Notes: generated from the sequence alone by a model not told the origin. DNA of 64,000 nucleotides from JBNGOQ01 sp050589645 (GCF_050589645.1 NZ_JBNGOQ010000004.1:62001-126000); one strand, 5' to 3'. Positions 43,987-52,456 are shown, counted from the stretch's first letter. A program made the numbers and translations.

Positions 43987-45609
43987 TTAGGGGCGTAAAG
44001 CAACAAAATCGAATTTTTTTCCGCTAAAAAGACCTTTGTCCGAAAGCTTCAGGTCCGGAATTACCAGCAGGGCCATAAAGGAGAGTGTCATAAACGGGGC
44101 ACGTAATCTGCTTCCCAGTGCTTTGGCCATGGCATCGATTGCCTCATACGCCTTCCCGGTGCTCCACCCGTCCCTGTCGCTCATGATTCCTGCAACGGGC
44201 AAGGCAAGACTTCGCTGCTCTTCTTCGTGCACCGCACAGATGCCTCCCTTGTTGCCTATGATAAGGTTTACCGCCTTGCAAAGTTCAGCATCGGAGGTGC
44301 CCACCGCAATGATATTATGCGAATCATGGGCAACCGAACTTGCAATGGCTCCCTGTTTTAGACCAAAGTTCTTTATAAAGCCTATGGCCGGCGGAGCGTC
44401 ATTGTATCGGTTGACCACGATAATTTTCAAAATATCGTTTTCCGTATCCGACACCAGTTTTCCATCCTTCTCCAGAGCTGAGGCAATAATTTCATTGGTA
44501 ATCAACTCCCCGTCCAAAGCTTCTATTACCCGAATGTTCCCAGCTGTGGCAGACAGGTAAAAATCCGCTTCCTTCTTGGGACCGATCTTAAAATTGTTGG
44601 GGGTCTCAAAGGGAACCGAATCAATAAAAGAGGTGCCGTTTTCTGCGACGAGCTCTCCTTGGATATAGGTCTGTAGTACCTTGAATTCTTTTAAATCTTC
44701 TACCAGGATAAAGTCGGCAGGATCCCCTTCCCTTAATCGGCCCACGTCCATCCCATAATGTTCAACCGGGTTTACACAAGCCGCTTGCAGTACCTTGAAC
44801 ACATCCACACCCTTGGCCACTGCCCGGGCACAGAGTTGATTGATATGACCCAGGATGAGGTCGTCGGGATGCTTGTCATCCGAGCAGAACATCATTCGTT
44901 CAAAATTATCCGGTAGCAGATCGATCAGTGCCTCAAAATTTTTGGCAGCACTCCCTTCGCGAATGATTACTTTCATGCCCAGCTCCAGTTTTTCCTTGGC
45001 CTCGGCATAGGTAAAACACTCATGATCGGTACTGATGCCCGCGGAAATGTACTTTTTGGCCTCCATGCCGCGTAATCCAGGGGCGTGGCCATCAATGGGC
45101 TTGTTATAATGTTTGGCCCACGACAACTTTTTAAGCACCTCCTCATCATCAAAAAGCACGCCGGGATAATTCATCATTTCTGCCAAATAGTAGATGTCCT
45201 TCAAAGACAATAAATCCGATATGGCATCGGAATCAATGTTTGCTCCCGCGGTTTCGAAGCCCGTGGCCGGTACGCAGGAAGGCGCCCCAAAATGAAATTT
45301 AAAGGGTGTCTTTTTCCCGTTTCTGATCATAAAATCCACTCCTTCCACACCGAGCACATTGGCTATTTCATGAGGGTCGGATACGGTGGCGACGGTCCCG
45401 TGCAGCACGGCCAATCGCGCAAATTCGGACGGCACAAGCATGGAGCTCTCAATATGGATATGGGCATCGATAAACCCAGGGAGTATAAACACCTTGTTTT
45501 CGTGCGCTTTTTCGGTGATAGCCACTATTTTGCCTTCGGAGATACTGAGTTCGGCGGCGTAAATACGCCGGGCAAAAATATCGACCAAATGTCCTTGGAC
45601 TTTTTTCAT
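43987..45609 (-). CDS. ade: Adenine deaminase
   Basis: A 540-residue amidohydrolase that turns adenine into hypoxanthine in purine salvage. The metal-binding motif is PGFIDAHIHIESSMLVPSEFARLAVLHGT; ATGFETAGAN, DGHAPGLRGMEAKKY, DHECFTYAEAKEKLE and the Asp in FCSDDKHPDDL are all in the expected order. The C-terminal half, GGICAVHEEEQRSLALPVAGIMS, is the family-specific tail. Length normal. It begins directly after the stop of the AhpD-like gene upstream on the minus strand. Confidence 0.93.
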   Translation of the reverse strand: MKKVQGHLVDIFARRIYAAELSISEGKIVAITEKAHENKVFILPGFIDAHIHIESSMLVPSEFARLAVLHGTVATVSDPHEIANVLGVEGVDFMIRNGKKTPFKFHFGAPSCVPATGFETAGANIDSDAISDLLSLKDIYYLAEMMNYPGVLFDDEEVLKKLSWAKHYNKPIDGHAPGLRGMEAKKYISAGISTDHECFTYAEAKEKLELGMKVIIREGSAAKNFEALIDLLPDNFERMMFCSDDKHPDDLILGHINQLCARAVAKGVDVFKVLQAACVNPVEHYGMDVGRLREGDPADFILVEDLKEFKVLQTYIQGELVAENGTSFIDSVPFETPNNFKIGPKKEADFYLSATAGNIRVIEALDGELITNEIIASALEKDGKLVSDTENDILKIIVVNRYNDAPPAIGFIKNFGLKQGAIASSVAHDSHNIIAVGTSDAELCKAVNLIIGNKGGICAVHEEEQRSLALPVAGIMSDRDGWSTGKAYEAIDAMAKALGSRLRAPFMTLSFMALLVIPDLKLSDKGLFSGKKFDFVALRP

Positions 45610-46200
45610 TTAGCGGTGTTTACCGGTGTTCCAGCCGTGTTTTCCCAAGTACTGTTCTCCGCTTTCCACGGCGCCGTCTTCAATATGGGTGCCCATGGAG
45701 TCGTTCCAACGGTTCAGGTACCCAAAGAGCGAAATAACACCCAACATTTCCACGATTTCCCCTTCCTCCCAATGTTCGTACAAACGAGCTTTGATATCAT
45801 CGTCCACGGCATTGGGTACTTGTGAAGCGGCCAGGGAAAAATCAAGGGCGGCCCGTTCTGCTTCAGAAAAGGCATGATGGGTACGGTATTCCCAGATGTT
45901 GTCCAGTTGTTCCTGTTCCGCTCCGTAACGTTCCGCTGCGCGTATGGCATGGGCCTGGCAGTAGCGACAGCCGGTAGCGTTGCTGCTTACCCAAGCAATC
46001 ATCCGTTTTAGTGCTGAGCTTACCCTACCGTCATTGGCCATTACGGCCTTGTTGAGGTTGATAAAAGCTTTGGAGATGGCCGGACGGTGCTGCATGGTAA
46101 GCACGGAATTGGGACAAAAGCCCAAGGTCTCATTAAAAAATTCGGCCAATTTCTTGGTCTCTTTATCGTGGCTTTGGTCTAAGGGTTGTACTAAGGGCAT
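45610..46200 (-). CDS. AhpD-like / carboxymuconolactone decarboxylase family protein
   Basis: About 196 residues from the ATG at 46200 (MPLVQPLDQSHDKET). The AhpD-type redox CxxC with the proton-relay His is in ATGCRYCQAHAIRAAERYG. Helical repeats such as RVSSALKRMIAWVSS, EAERAALDFSLAASQVP and EGEIVEMLGVISLFGYLNRW place it in the peroxidase-related AhpD subfamily. It would reduce peroxides with a thiol partner in the cytosol. Its stop abuts the start of adenine deaminase. It is divergent from the OsmC gene. Confidence 0.85.
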   Translation of the reverse strand: MPLVQPLDQSHDKETKKLAEFFNETLGFCPNSVLTMQHRPAISKAFINLNKAVMANDGRVSSALKRMIAWVSSNATGCRYCQAHAIRAAERYGAEQEQLDNIWEYRTHHAFSEAERAALDFSLAASQVPNAVDDDIKARLYEHWEEGEIVEMLGVISLFGYLNRWNDSMGTHIEDGAVESGEQYLGKHGWNTGKHR

Positions 46201-46258
46201 AGGGATTTTTTTAAGATCTTTTTGTTGTATTTTTGAGAGGTACAAGAAACGAAAAATT

Positions 46259-46687
46259 ATGGGTACAACAAATCATATCACCACCAAATGGCTGGGCAAT
46301 ATGGCCTTTGAGAGCAACAATCCGTCCGGGCAAAGCATACGCATCGATGCCGGACCGGAAAACGGGGGCGAGGGTAACGGCCTACGGCCAAAAGCCCTGA
46401 TGCTTTCCTCCCTTGCGGGCTGTTCCGGTCTGGATGTGGCTTCCCTGATCAAAAAAATGAAATTGGAGGTCGATGAGTTCCGGATGGAAACCATAGCGAA
46501 CCTTACCGATGAACACCCCAAATATTACGATTCGGTGGTGTTGGAATACCATTTTTATGGGAGCAATCTCAAAGAGGGAAAATTGCAAAAAGCGATAGAT
46601 CTTTCCCTGGAAAAGTATTGTGGGGTTTCGGAGATGTTCAGGAGATTTGCGGACTTTAAGACCAAGACCATTTTTCATCATACCTGA
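46259..46687 (+). CDS. OsmC family peroxiredoxin-like protein
   Basis: About 142 residues from the ATG at 46259 (MGTTNHITTKW); the frame upstream is antisense to the AhpD-like gene. The family fold is indicated by GEGNGLRPKALMLSSLAGCSGLDVASLIKKM, with the first peroxidatic Cys in AGCSG, and the second Cys in EKYCGVSEMFRRF. It reduces organic hydroperoxides or handles sulfur compounds. A TATTTTTG box at 46228-46235 is a fair -7 element for it. Directly downstream begins the 174-bp repeat pair. Confidence 0.88.
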   Translation: MGTTNHITTKWLGNMAFESNNPSGQSIRIDAGPENGGEGNGLRPKALMLSSLAGCSGLDVASLIKKMKLEVDEFRMETIANLTDEHPKYYDSVVLEYHFYGSNLKEGKLQKAIDLSLEKYCGVSEMFRRFADFKTKTIFHHT

Positions 46688-46818
46688 AGAAGTTCAAGTT
46701 CAAGCTTTAAGGGCAAGGGTAAGTTTGGAGAATTGAGTATATGGGGTAGGAATGTGAATCATAGGCAAGCAAGGCAAGTCGTTACGGGTATGGTACGGAT
46801 TTAGGCGGAATACCTAAA

Positions 46819-46863
46819 CGTCACTTCGAGTGATTTCGACGAAGTCGAAATTGTATCGAGAAG
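46819..46863 (+). repeat. REP-like palindromic element, copy 1
   Basis: A conserved head CGTCACTTCGAGTG is followed by a perfect hairpin (ATTTCGAC-GAA-GTCGAAAT, 46833-46851) and a tail TGTATCGAGAAG. The layout is the same as in copies 2 and 3. Confidence 0.75.
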
Positions 46864-46992
46864 AAGTTCAAGTTCAAGCTTTAAGGGCAAGGGTAAGTTT
46901 GGAGAATTGAGTATATGGGGTAGGAATGTGAATCATAGGCAAGCAAGGCAAGTCGTTACGGGTATGGTACGGATTTAGGCGGAATACCTAAA

Positions 46993-47037
46993 CGTCACTT
47001 TGAGTGATTTCGACGAAGTCGAAATTGTATCGAGAAG
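46993..47037 (+). repeat. REP-like palindromic element, copy 2
   Basis: Same element in tandem unit 2, hairpin at 47007-47025, one base different from copy 1 (T at 47001). It ends 19 bases before the GIY-YIG start codon. Confidence 0.75.
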
Positions 47038-47056
47038 AAGGGGTAATTCAAGGACA

Positions 47057-47401
47057 ATGAAGGTGTCATATGTTTATATCTTGAGATGCTCGGACGGGAC
47101 CTATTATACAGGGGTTACCACTGATTTGAATCAACGCTTGTTAGAGCATCAGGCAGGAAAACACCCAGTTAGTCACACCTATACAAGAAGGCCAATATGC
47201 TTAGTTTTCTTTGCTGAATTTACGTGTGCTCATCTTGCCATTGAAAAAGAAAAACAGATAAAAAAATGGTCTAGAGCCAAAAAGGAGGCCTTGATCAAAG
47301 GTAGGTATGACACCTTACCCAATTTGGCCAAGAAAAATTTATGTAACAGGTTCTTGATACATCATTTTGCTATGCGCAAAATGCCACTCGAACTGACGTA
47401 A
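47057..47401 (+). CDS. GIY-YIG nuclease family protein in a REP-flanked cassette
   Basis: A 114-residue protein with a UvrC-like GIY-YIG domain: YVYILRCSDGTYYTGVTTD carries the paired Tyr motif (YVY and YTG), followed by LNQRLLEHQ with the catalytic Arg and IEKEKQIKKWSRAKKEALI with the metal Glu. The start is the ATG at 47057. The last 16 residues (from about residue 99, ending MRKMPLELT) are encoded by an inverted copy of the REP-like element at 47351-47398, so the stop codon itself follows directly on the repeat. The catalytic domain ends near residue 85, before the repeat. The nuclease may be related to spread or upkeep of the element; this is inference. recJ starts 16 bases on. Confidence 0.85.
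   Translation: MKVSYVYILRCSDGTYYTGVTTDLNQRLLEHQAGKHPVSHTYTRRPICLVFFAEFTCAHLAIEKEKQIKKWSRAKKEALIKGRYDTLPNLAKKNLCNRFLIHHFAMRKMPLELT
47351..47398 (-). repeat. REP-like palindromic element, copy 3, inverted
   Basis: On the minus strand it reads CGTCAGTTCGAGTG, then a hairpin CATTTTGC-GCATA-GCAAAATG (47363-47383), then ATGTATCAAGAA. Head and tail match copies 1 and 2, but the stem bases differ on both arms so that pairing is kept. It overlaps the 3' end of the GIY-YIG gene. Confidence 0.7.
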
Positions 47402-47417
47402 ACAGTATTACTTAACC

Positions 47418-49109
47418 ATGCGCTGGACAATAAAACCCAAACCGGAACAACAACAAATAGACACCCTGGCCCAAGCGCTTGGGGTGGACGAATTGGTAGC
47501 TCAATTGTTGGTACAGCGAGGCATTACCAATTTTTCGGAAGCAAAGGAATTCTTTAGGCCCCAATTGTCCGATTTGCACGACCCTTTTTTGATGAGAGAT
47601 ATGGATTTGGCGGTGGAACGGATAGGGAAAGCCATCGCCAAGCAGGAAAACATACTCGTGTATGGGGACTACGATGTGGATGGGACCACGGCAGTAGCCT
47701 TATTGTCCACCTATTTGATGGAATATTATACCAATGTGGCCACGTACATTCCCGATCGTTATGATGAAGGATATGGGGTGTCTTACAAAGGAATTGATTT
47801 TGCCCAGGACAACGGATTTACATTAATTATTGCCCTGGATTGTGGGGTAAAGGCGATAGACAAAGTGGCCTATGCCAAGGAAAAGGAGATCGACTTCATC
47901 ATCTGCGATCACCATCGGCCTGGCCCTAAGTTACCCGATGCAGTTGCCGTTTTGGATCCCAAACGTGAGGATTGTCCCTATCCCTACGACGAGCTTTGTG
48001 GATGCGGGGTGGCTTTTAAGTTGATACAGGCGCTGGGACTAAGAAGAGGGCAAAATACGGACGATTTGGTTCCTTATTTGGATTTGGTTGCAACCGCCAT
48101 CGGGGCCGACATTGTGCCCATTACCGGAGAAAATAGGGTGTTGACCTATTACGGTCTACAAATTATAAACACCACGCCCCGAATCGGGTTCAACGCCATT
48201 ATAGATACCCTTAAAAAAAAGCAACTCAGCATTACCGATGTGGTCTTTATTATTGCGCCGCGGATCAATGCGGCTGGGCGAATGAAACATGGCCAGCATG
48301 CTGTAAATCTTTTAACGGCAACAGATTTTGACCAGGCCAGGAAGTTTGCCGAAGAAATTGAACGGTACAATACCGATAGAAGGGGATTGGATCAGGAAAT
48401 TACCCAGGAAGCCTTGGCCCAGATTTTGGAAAATAAGGAAGAAGAGCGATTTACCTCGGTGGTCTACAAGGATTCCTGGCACAAGGGGGTAATCGGCATT
48501 GTGGCCTCTCGCCTTACCGAAACCTACTACCGCCCTACCTTGGTGTTTACCAAAAGTGGGGACAAACTGGCGGCCTCTGCCCGTTCGGTCAAGGGTTTTG
48601 ATGTATACAACGCACTCCTAGGATGTGCCGATTGCATTGAACAGTTTGGGGGGCACAAATACGCGGCCGGACTTACACTTTTGGAAGAGCAGTATGAGAA
48701 CTTTAAGCAACGATTTGAGCAAGTGGTGTCCGCTACCATAGACCCAGAACTACTTAGCCCGGAAATCACCGTGGATGCCCCAATCCGATTGGAAGAGATA
48801 ACCCCTAAATTGATGCGGGTCCTAAAACAGTTTGCCCCCTTTGGTCCTGGTAACATGGCCCCGGTCTTTATGGCCGAAGGGTTGACCGATACGGGCTATG
48901 CAAGGGGTGTAGGGGAGGACCAAAAACACTTGAAGCTTTCCGCCATACAAAATGGGAGCGGCCCTATAGGCGGTATCGGTTTTGGTTTGGGGGATAGACT
49001 TGCGTTGATTTCCAACAAAAAGTCTTTTTCTGCCGCCTTTTCCATTGAGGAAAATGAATGGCAAGGGAACGTAAGCCTGCAGTTAAAGCTTCGGGATATA
49101 AGATCATGA
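47418..49109 (+). CDS. recJ: Single-stranded-DNA-specific exonuclease RecJ
   Basis: A 563-residue RecJ, the 5'-3' single-strand exonuclease used in recombination and mismatch repair. DHH-domain motifs are present: YGDYDVDGTTAVALL, LDCGVKAIDKVAYAKEKEIDFIICDHHRPG, the DLVATAIGADIVPITGENR segment, and the DHHA1 motif FGGHKYAAGLTL. The C-terminal OB-fold begins near FAPFGPGNMAPVF. It starts 16 bases behind the GIY-YIG cassette, so its upstream control region may have been replaced by the repeat-bearing cassette. Confidence 0.95.
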   Translation: MRWTIKPKPEQQQIDTLAQALGVDELVAQLLVQRGITNFSEAKEFFRPQLSDLHDPFLMRDMDLAVERIGKAIAKQENILVYGDYDVDGTTAVALLSTYLMEYYTNVATYIPDRYDEGYGVSYKGIDFAQDNGFTLIIALDCGVKAIDKVAYAKEKEIDFIICDHHRPGPKLPDAVAVLDPKREDCPYPYDELCGCGVAFKLIQALGLRRGQNTDDLVPYLDLVATAIGADIVPITGENRVLTYYGLQIINTTPRIGFNAIIDTLKKKQLSITDVVFIIAPRINAAGRMKHGQHAVNLLTATDFDQARKFAEEIERYNTDRRGLDQEITQEALAQILENKEEERFTSVVYKDSWHKGVIGIVASRLTETYYRPTLVFTKSGDKLAASARSVKGFDVYNALLGCADCIEQFGGHKYAAGLTLLEEQYENFKQRFEQVVSATIDPELLSPEITVDAPIRLEEITPKLMRVLKQFAPFGPGNMAPVFMAEGLTDTGYARGVGEDQKHLKLSAIQNGSGPIGGIGFGLGDRLALISNKKSFSAAFSIEENEWQGNVSLQLKLRDIRS

Positions 49110-49112
49110 AAT

Positions 49113-49143
49113 AAGGCCCAAAAGGAATTACCCCCTGGGCCTT
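49113..49143. terminator. Inverted repeat between convergent recJ and DoxX genes
   Basis: AAGGCCCA (49113-49120) and TGGGCCTT (49136-49143) form a perfect 8-base stem with a 15-base loop. No strong T-run follows on either strand, so terminator function is only likely from its position between convergent genes. Confidence 0.45.
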
Positions 49144-49166
49144 GAAGAAAACCAACTAACACAAGC

Positions 49167-49619
49167 CTAAGGCAAAGGGTTAATCCAAAGCAGGTTTTTC
49201 CATTTCCTTTTTTCCTTGGCCACCAAGAGGATGTTTATGCCCAACAAACCGGCCGTTTGCATCAGTTCCCCCACTTCATCGACTTCCAAGAATAGGTGGA
49301 ACAAAAAGATGTGCAGGGTAATGGGCAACAGGAATACCGCACCGATAAATCCTGTTCCCTGTATTAGGAGCAATAGGCCAAAAAATATTTCGCATACCCC
49401 CAGGAGCTGCCAGAAATATCCCGTCTGTTTCGCCCCGTTGATGTACAATATTTTCTGTAAGGTGCTTTCCTTGTCCGGGGAGGTGAATTTGGAGGCCTTC
49501 TCCACCACTTCCACAGGCGCGGGATTCGGTTTTTGAAATTTCTGTATGCCTCCGTAGAGCATCATGCCCCCTAAAATGAGTCGAAGCGCGATAAACAAGA
49601 GTTGTATAGATTTTCCCAT
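49167..49619 (-). CDS. DoxX-family membrane protein of the heme locus
   Basis: A 150-residue inner-membrane protein with four hydrophobic segments (LLFIALRLILGGMMLYGGIQKF, WQLLGVCEIFFGLLLLIQG, AVFLLPITLHIFLFHLFL, AGLLGINILLVA) and a DoxX-like start ALRLILGGMMLYGGIQKF. It overlaps the hmuY stop by one base (TAATG arrangement on the minus strand), so it is translated together with HmuY. Its role in heme or iron use is not known; an electron-transfer or membrane-scaffold role is a guess. Confidence 0.75.
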   Translation of the reverse strand: MGKSIQLLFIALRLILGGMMLYGGIQKFQKPNPAPVEVVEKASKFTSPDKESTLQKILYINGAKQTGYFWQLLGVCEIFFGLLLLIQGTGFIGAVFLLPITLHIFLFHLFLEVDEVGELMQTAGLLGINILLVAKEKRKWKNLLWINPLP

Positions 49620-50248
49620 TATTCCAAGGATGTTTCGCCCGCATTGGGATTGTAGATATAATTGAAGGTATAATAGCGGGCTTCGTCCACAGAACCATCA
49701 GGGGCCGCCGGCGCATCCTTGTAATAGCTGAGGAATTCTACCTTGGCGTATTTCCCGTCAAAAGTACGGACCATCAGAATCCTTCCTGGAATGGGACTCA
49801 CCACGTTGGTCATAAAATTGTAATTGTACCAGCCGTTGTCGCTTCCGGTAGGGACGGCAAAGGCACCATCGGCGTCCTGGATAAAGCTTAGGCCATCCGC
49901 ACTGGTAATACTGGCAAAGGTGCCAGTGGCCAGAAAAGCGGCTGCATTTCCGTTGCGCGCTGGTTCGTCATTGGTGCCGGTCGCAGCACCTCCGTTTACC
50001 GCAATAATGGTGCCCCGAAAGGCGATATCCCAATCCGTTTCACTGGAGGTTACGGCACCGGTGGCGAAGCTGAATTTGGTAAAGGGTCCTCCGGCAGGTT
50101 CGCCCTGTTCACCCGTTTGCGGAGCGGGGATGTTGTTGGCAGTTCTACTTTCAACGGCCTGTAATTGTGGAGTTTCATCATCATCACTGCAAGCCATAAA
50201 AACCATTGCGACCAAGGATAGGAACATAAATTTACATGTAGATTTCAT
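49619..50248 (-). CDS. HmuY family heme-binding lipoprotein
   Basis: A 209-residue lipoprotein (lipobox MVFMACSDDDE) of the HmuY family, surface heme scavengers of Bacteroidota. The core pattern is WDIAFRGTIIAVNGGAATG and FDGKYAKVEFLSYY ... ARYYTFNYIYNP. In known HmuY proteins two histidines or methionines hold heme; here methionines (NFMTNVV, RILMVRT) are the possible ligands, but no histidine pair can be pointed to. It lies 11 bases downstream of the TonB receptor gene, as in hmuYR loci. Confidence 0.85.
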   Translation of the reverse strand: MKSTCKFMFLSLVAMVFMACSDDDETPQLQAVESRTANNIPAPQTGEQGEPAGGPFTKFSFATGAVTSSETDWDIAFRGTIIAVNGGAATGTNDEPARNGNAAAFLATGTFASITSADGLSFIQDADGAFAVPTGSDNGWYNYNFMTNVVSPIPGRILMVRTFDGKYAKVEFLSYYKDAPAAPDGSVDEARYYTFNYIYNPNAGETSLE

Positions 50249-50259
50249 AGGTATTGATT

Positions 50260-52353
50260 TTAGAATTGAATATTAAGTTTTACAAAGCCCTGTATACCGG
50301 GAAGGTTTGGAATGTTTTCACGATCTGTATAATCCAAAAGGTTGTTGGCCCCTATCTGTAGGGTATAATCATCATGGAACGTCTTGTTAATCGCTACGTT
50401 GGCCTGGGCATACCCATCTACAAAGGAGGTGTCAAAATCATCGAGGATACCGTTGCCGTTGCCATCGAAAAGGCCATATTTGCTCCGGTAGTTTATACGT
50501 AAGTTAAAGTTGAGGTCCCAGAGTGGAACGTTACCAAAAACCTTAAAGTTGGCCGTGTGCCTGGAACGGTTCACCAAGCCGAAGTAATCGGAATTGTCCA
50601 GTACAACGGTCTGAAGCGATTGCGGGTCTCGGGCAAAGATCTCTCCCCGTTCCAAGGCTACCTTTTTTTCCTTGTCCTTTGTATATAACAGTTGATAACC
50701 TCCCGAAATCTGTAGGCCCTTGGCTAGTTTGTATTCGGCGTTGATTTCTAGACCTGTGGTGTATATCCTGTTGAAATTGGTATAGCTGAAGACGTTCTGG
50801 CCATTGGTTTTACGGGCAATGATCCGGGTGTCGATGAGGTTTTCAAAATCGTTTCGAAAGAAGTTGATATCGGTGGCAAGCCTTCCCTTTTTAAAGGATG
50901 CTCCCAAATTGTAGCCCACGGAACTTTCGGGTCGCAGGGGTTCGCCAAGCTCTGAAGTATCAAACAGGATATCCGTGAGCTGGCCCTGCTCGTCCAATTC
51001 CCGGACCTTGTCGATAGCCGCATTATAACCCAATACGGTATAACCCACAGCCGAGTTGGTGAAGTCGAAATACAGCTGGCGAAAATCGGGAGCCTTAAAC
51101 CCATAGCCCACGGAACCCTTTAGGGAAAGGTATGGACCCAAGGCATAGTGGCTAGAGAATTTTGGACTAAACTGTGAGCGGTACTCGCTGTGGTCATCGA
51201 AACGGGCACCGATAATCAAATTGAGTTTTTCAAAAGGGAAAAAGTCGTATTGCGTATAGGCATACTGCGAGTTAAAAGTGACCTGCTCGTCAAAAAAGGT
51301 CCTATCCAGGTTTTCATGTGCAAAGCCCACTCCTGTGATAAGGGTATGTTTTGGTTTTAAGGAGTAGGTGGCCCTAATTTCCGGTCGTAACATGTTCTGG
51401 TCAAATTCACTTTCGCTGAATACATCGGCTGTGATGGGGCTCTCCAAAATTTCGGTGGCCTTGTACCTCGTGGCATAGAATTCATATTGGAAATGGAGTT
51501 TTTTGCCTGTCGAATGATCTAGGCGAAGGTGGGTATTGAATTCATCAATGTCGCTACTTCCTTCAAACAGGTCTTCTTCCACGGACAAGGAGCTTTCTTG
51601 TCGCTGATTGTAGTAACGTCCCGAAGTGAATAACACTAGATTATCCGAAAAATCGTAGAAAAACTGCCCGTTAAAGGTGTAGTTTTCAAAAGGATCTACC
51701 GTTTGTCCTTGGATGTCCGGACGCAGGTCATATCCATCGCTTTGTAGGGTATTGGCGAAAAAGGAATATCCAAAACGCTTTATTCTTTGTCGGAGCGCCA
51801 TGTTGGCATCATGGGTATTGAAGGAGGCGAATCTGTAGGACACACTTCCATTTAGGCTGGAATCCTTGGGGGTTTCCGTAATAACATTGATGACGCCACC
51901 AAGCGCTTCGGAACCGTATAGGCTGGAGGAGGGGCCTTTCACTACCTCAATTTGTTGGATGTTACCTACCGTAAGCCGACTCAGATCAAAGTTTCCAGCA
52001 GATCTGCCCACCAAAGGAACACCATTTATAAGAACAAGTACGTAGTCCGAAGCAATGCCCTGGATCTGTACACCATCAAAGCCACTTTCATCGGCAACGG
52101 TGATGATTCCGGTCTGCTCATTTAGAATTTCGTTGAGACGGACCACCCCGGTCTGTCGCAGCTGCTTTTTGGAAATTAAGGTTACGGGTAAAGGGATGGA
52201 AGAGAGCTGCCTAAGCGTCCGCGTAGCGGTCACGACCACTTCATCCAAGGTTTCCAGCACTAAGGAGTCTGCGATCGCTACTTTATTTTGCGAAAAGATA
52301 ATGCTCGTGGAAACTACAATAAACAAAGGGGCTAACACCTTATTTAGATTCAT
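50260..52353 (-). CDS. TonB-dependent receptor (HmuR/BtuB type)
   Basis: A 697-residue outer-membrane receptor that imports a chelate using TonB energy. After a signal peptide ending IIFSQ comes a TonB-box-like LDEVVVTATRT, then the plug (PVTLISKKQLRQTGVVRLNEIL ... EVVKGPSSSLYGSEALGGVINVIT). A 22-strand-like barrel follows, ending in FVKLNIQF with the terminal Phe needed for membrane insertion. HmuY follows in the same operon, so heme or another iron chelate is the likely cargo. A palindrome and -7 box lie just upstream. Confidence 0.92.
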   Translation of the reverse strand: MNLNKVLAPLFIVVSTSIIFSQNKVAIADSLVLETLDEVVVTATRTLRQLSSIPLPVTLISKKQLRQTGVVRLNEILNEQTGIITVADESGFDGVQIQGIASDYVLVLINGVPLVGRSAGNFDLSRLTVGNIQQIEVVKGPSSSLYGSEALGGVINVITETPKDSSLNGSVSYRFASFNTHDANMALRQRIKRFGYSFFANTLQSDGYDLRPDIQGQTVDPFENYTFNGQFFYDFSDNLVLFTSGRYYNQRQESSLSVEEDLFEGSSDIDEFNTHLRLDHSTGKKLHFQYEFYATRYKATEILESPITADVFSESEFDQNMLRPEIRATYSLKPKHTLITGVGFAHENLDRTFFDEQVTFNSQYAYTQYDFFPFEKLNLIIGARFDDHSEYRSQFSPKFSSHYALGPYLSLKGSVGYGFKAPDFRQLYFDFTNSAVGYTVLGYNAAIDKVRELDEQGQLTDILFDTSELGEPLRPESSVGYNLGASFKKGRLATDINFFRNDFENLIDTRIIARKTNGQNVFSYTNFNRIYTTGLEINAEYKLAKGLQISGGYQLLYTKDKEKKVALERGEIFARDPQSLQTVVLDNSDYFGLVNRSRHTANFKVFGNVPLWDLNFNLRINYRSKYGLFDGNGNGILDDFDTSFVDGYAQANVAINKTFHDDYTLQIGANNLLDYTDRENIPNLPGIQGFVKLNIQF

Positions 52354-52421
52354 TCCTAATAATTTTTTGACAAATATATAGATCTTATTTTTATTTGATC
52401 TAAATAAATTTAATATTTTTG
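52340..52421. promoter_or_regulatory. Divergent promoter region with shared operator-like palindrome
   Basis: The palindrome TTATTTGATCTAAATAA (52391-52407) lies between two opposing -7 boxes: TATATTTG on the minus strand (52371-52378) toward the TonB receptor, and TATTTTTG on the plus strand (52414-52421) toward the DUF6607 gene. The arms overlap where each promoter's -33 element should lie. A second half-site TTATTTAGAT sits at 52340-52349, across the receptor start codon, in the opposite orientation to the one in the palindrome (52398-52407). This is the layout expected of a repressor that shuts off both operons, most likely in response to iron; the regulator is not in the window. Confidence 0.6.
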
Positions 52422-52456
52422 ATCTCAGATTTAAACGTTAACCCTTTAAACCCATC

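Larger units (their letters stand above)
46692..47039. repeat. Two tandem 174-bp units, 173/174 identical
   Basis: Unit 1 is 46692-46865 and unit 2 is 46866-47039. They match at every position except 46827 (C) versus 47001 (T). Each ends with the REP-like hairpin element described below. The first ~127 bases of a unit contain no convincing gene. A near-perfect copy points to a recent duplication. The GIY-YIG gene starts 18 bases after unit 2. Confidence 0.9.

Noticed and set aside
46259..47401. Insertion sequence around the 174-bp repeats
   Set aside because: No transposase and no target-site duplication are visible; only the small GIY-YIG gene is present, so I describe it as a repeat cassette.
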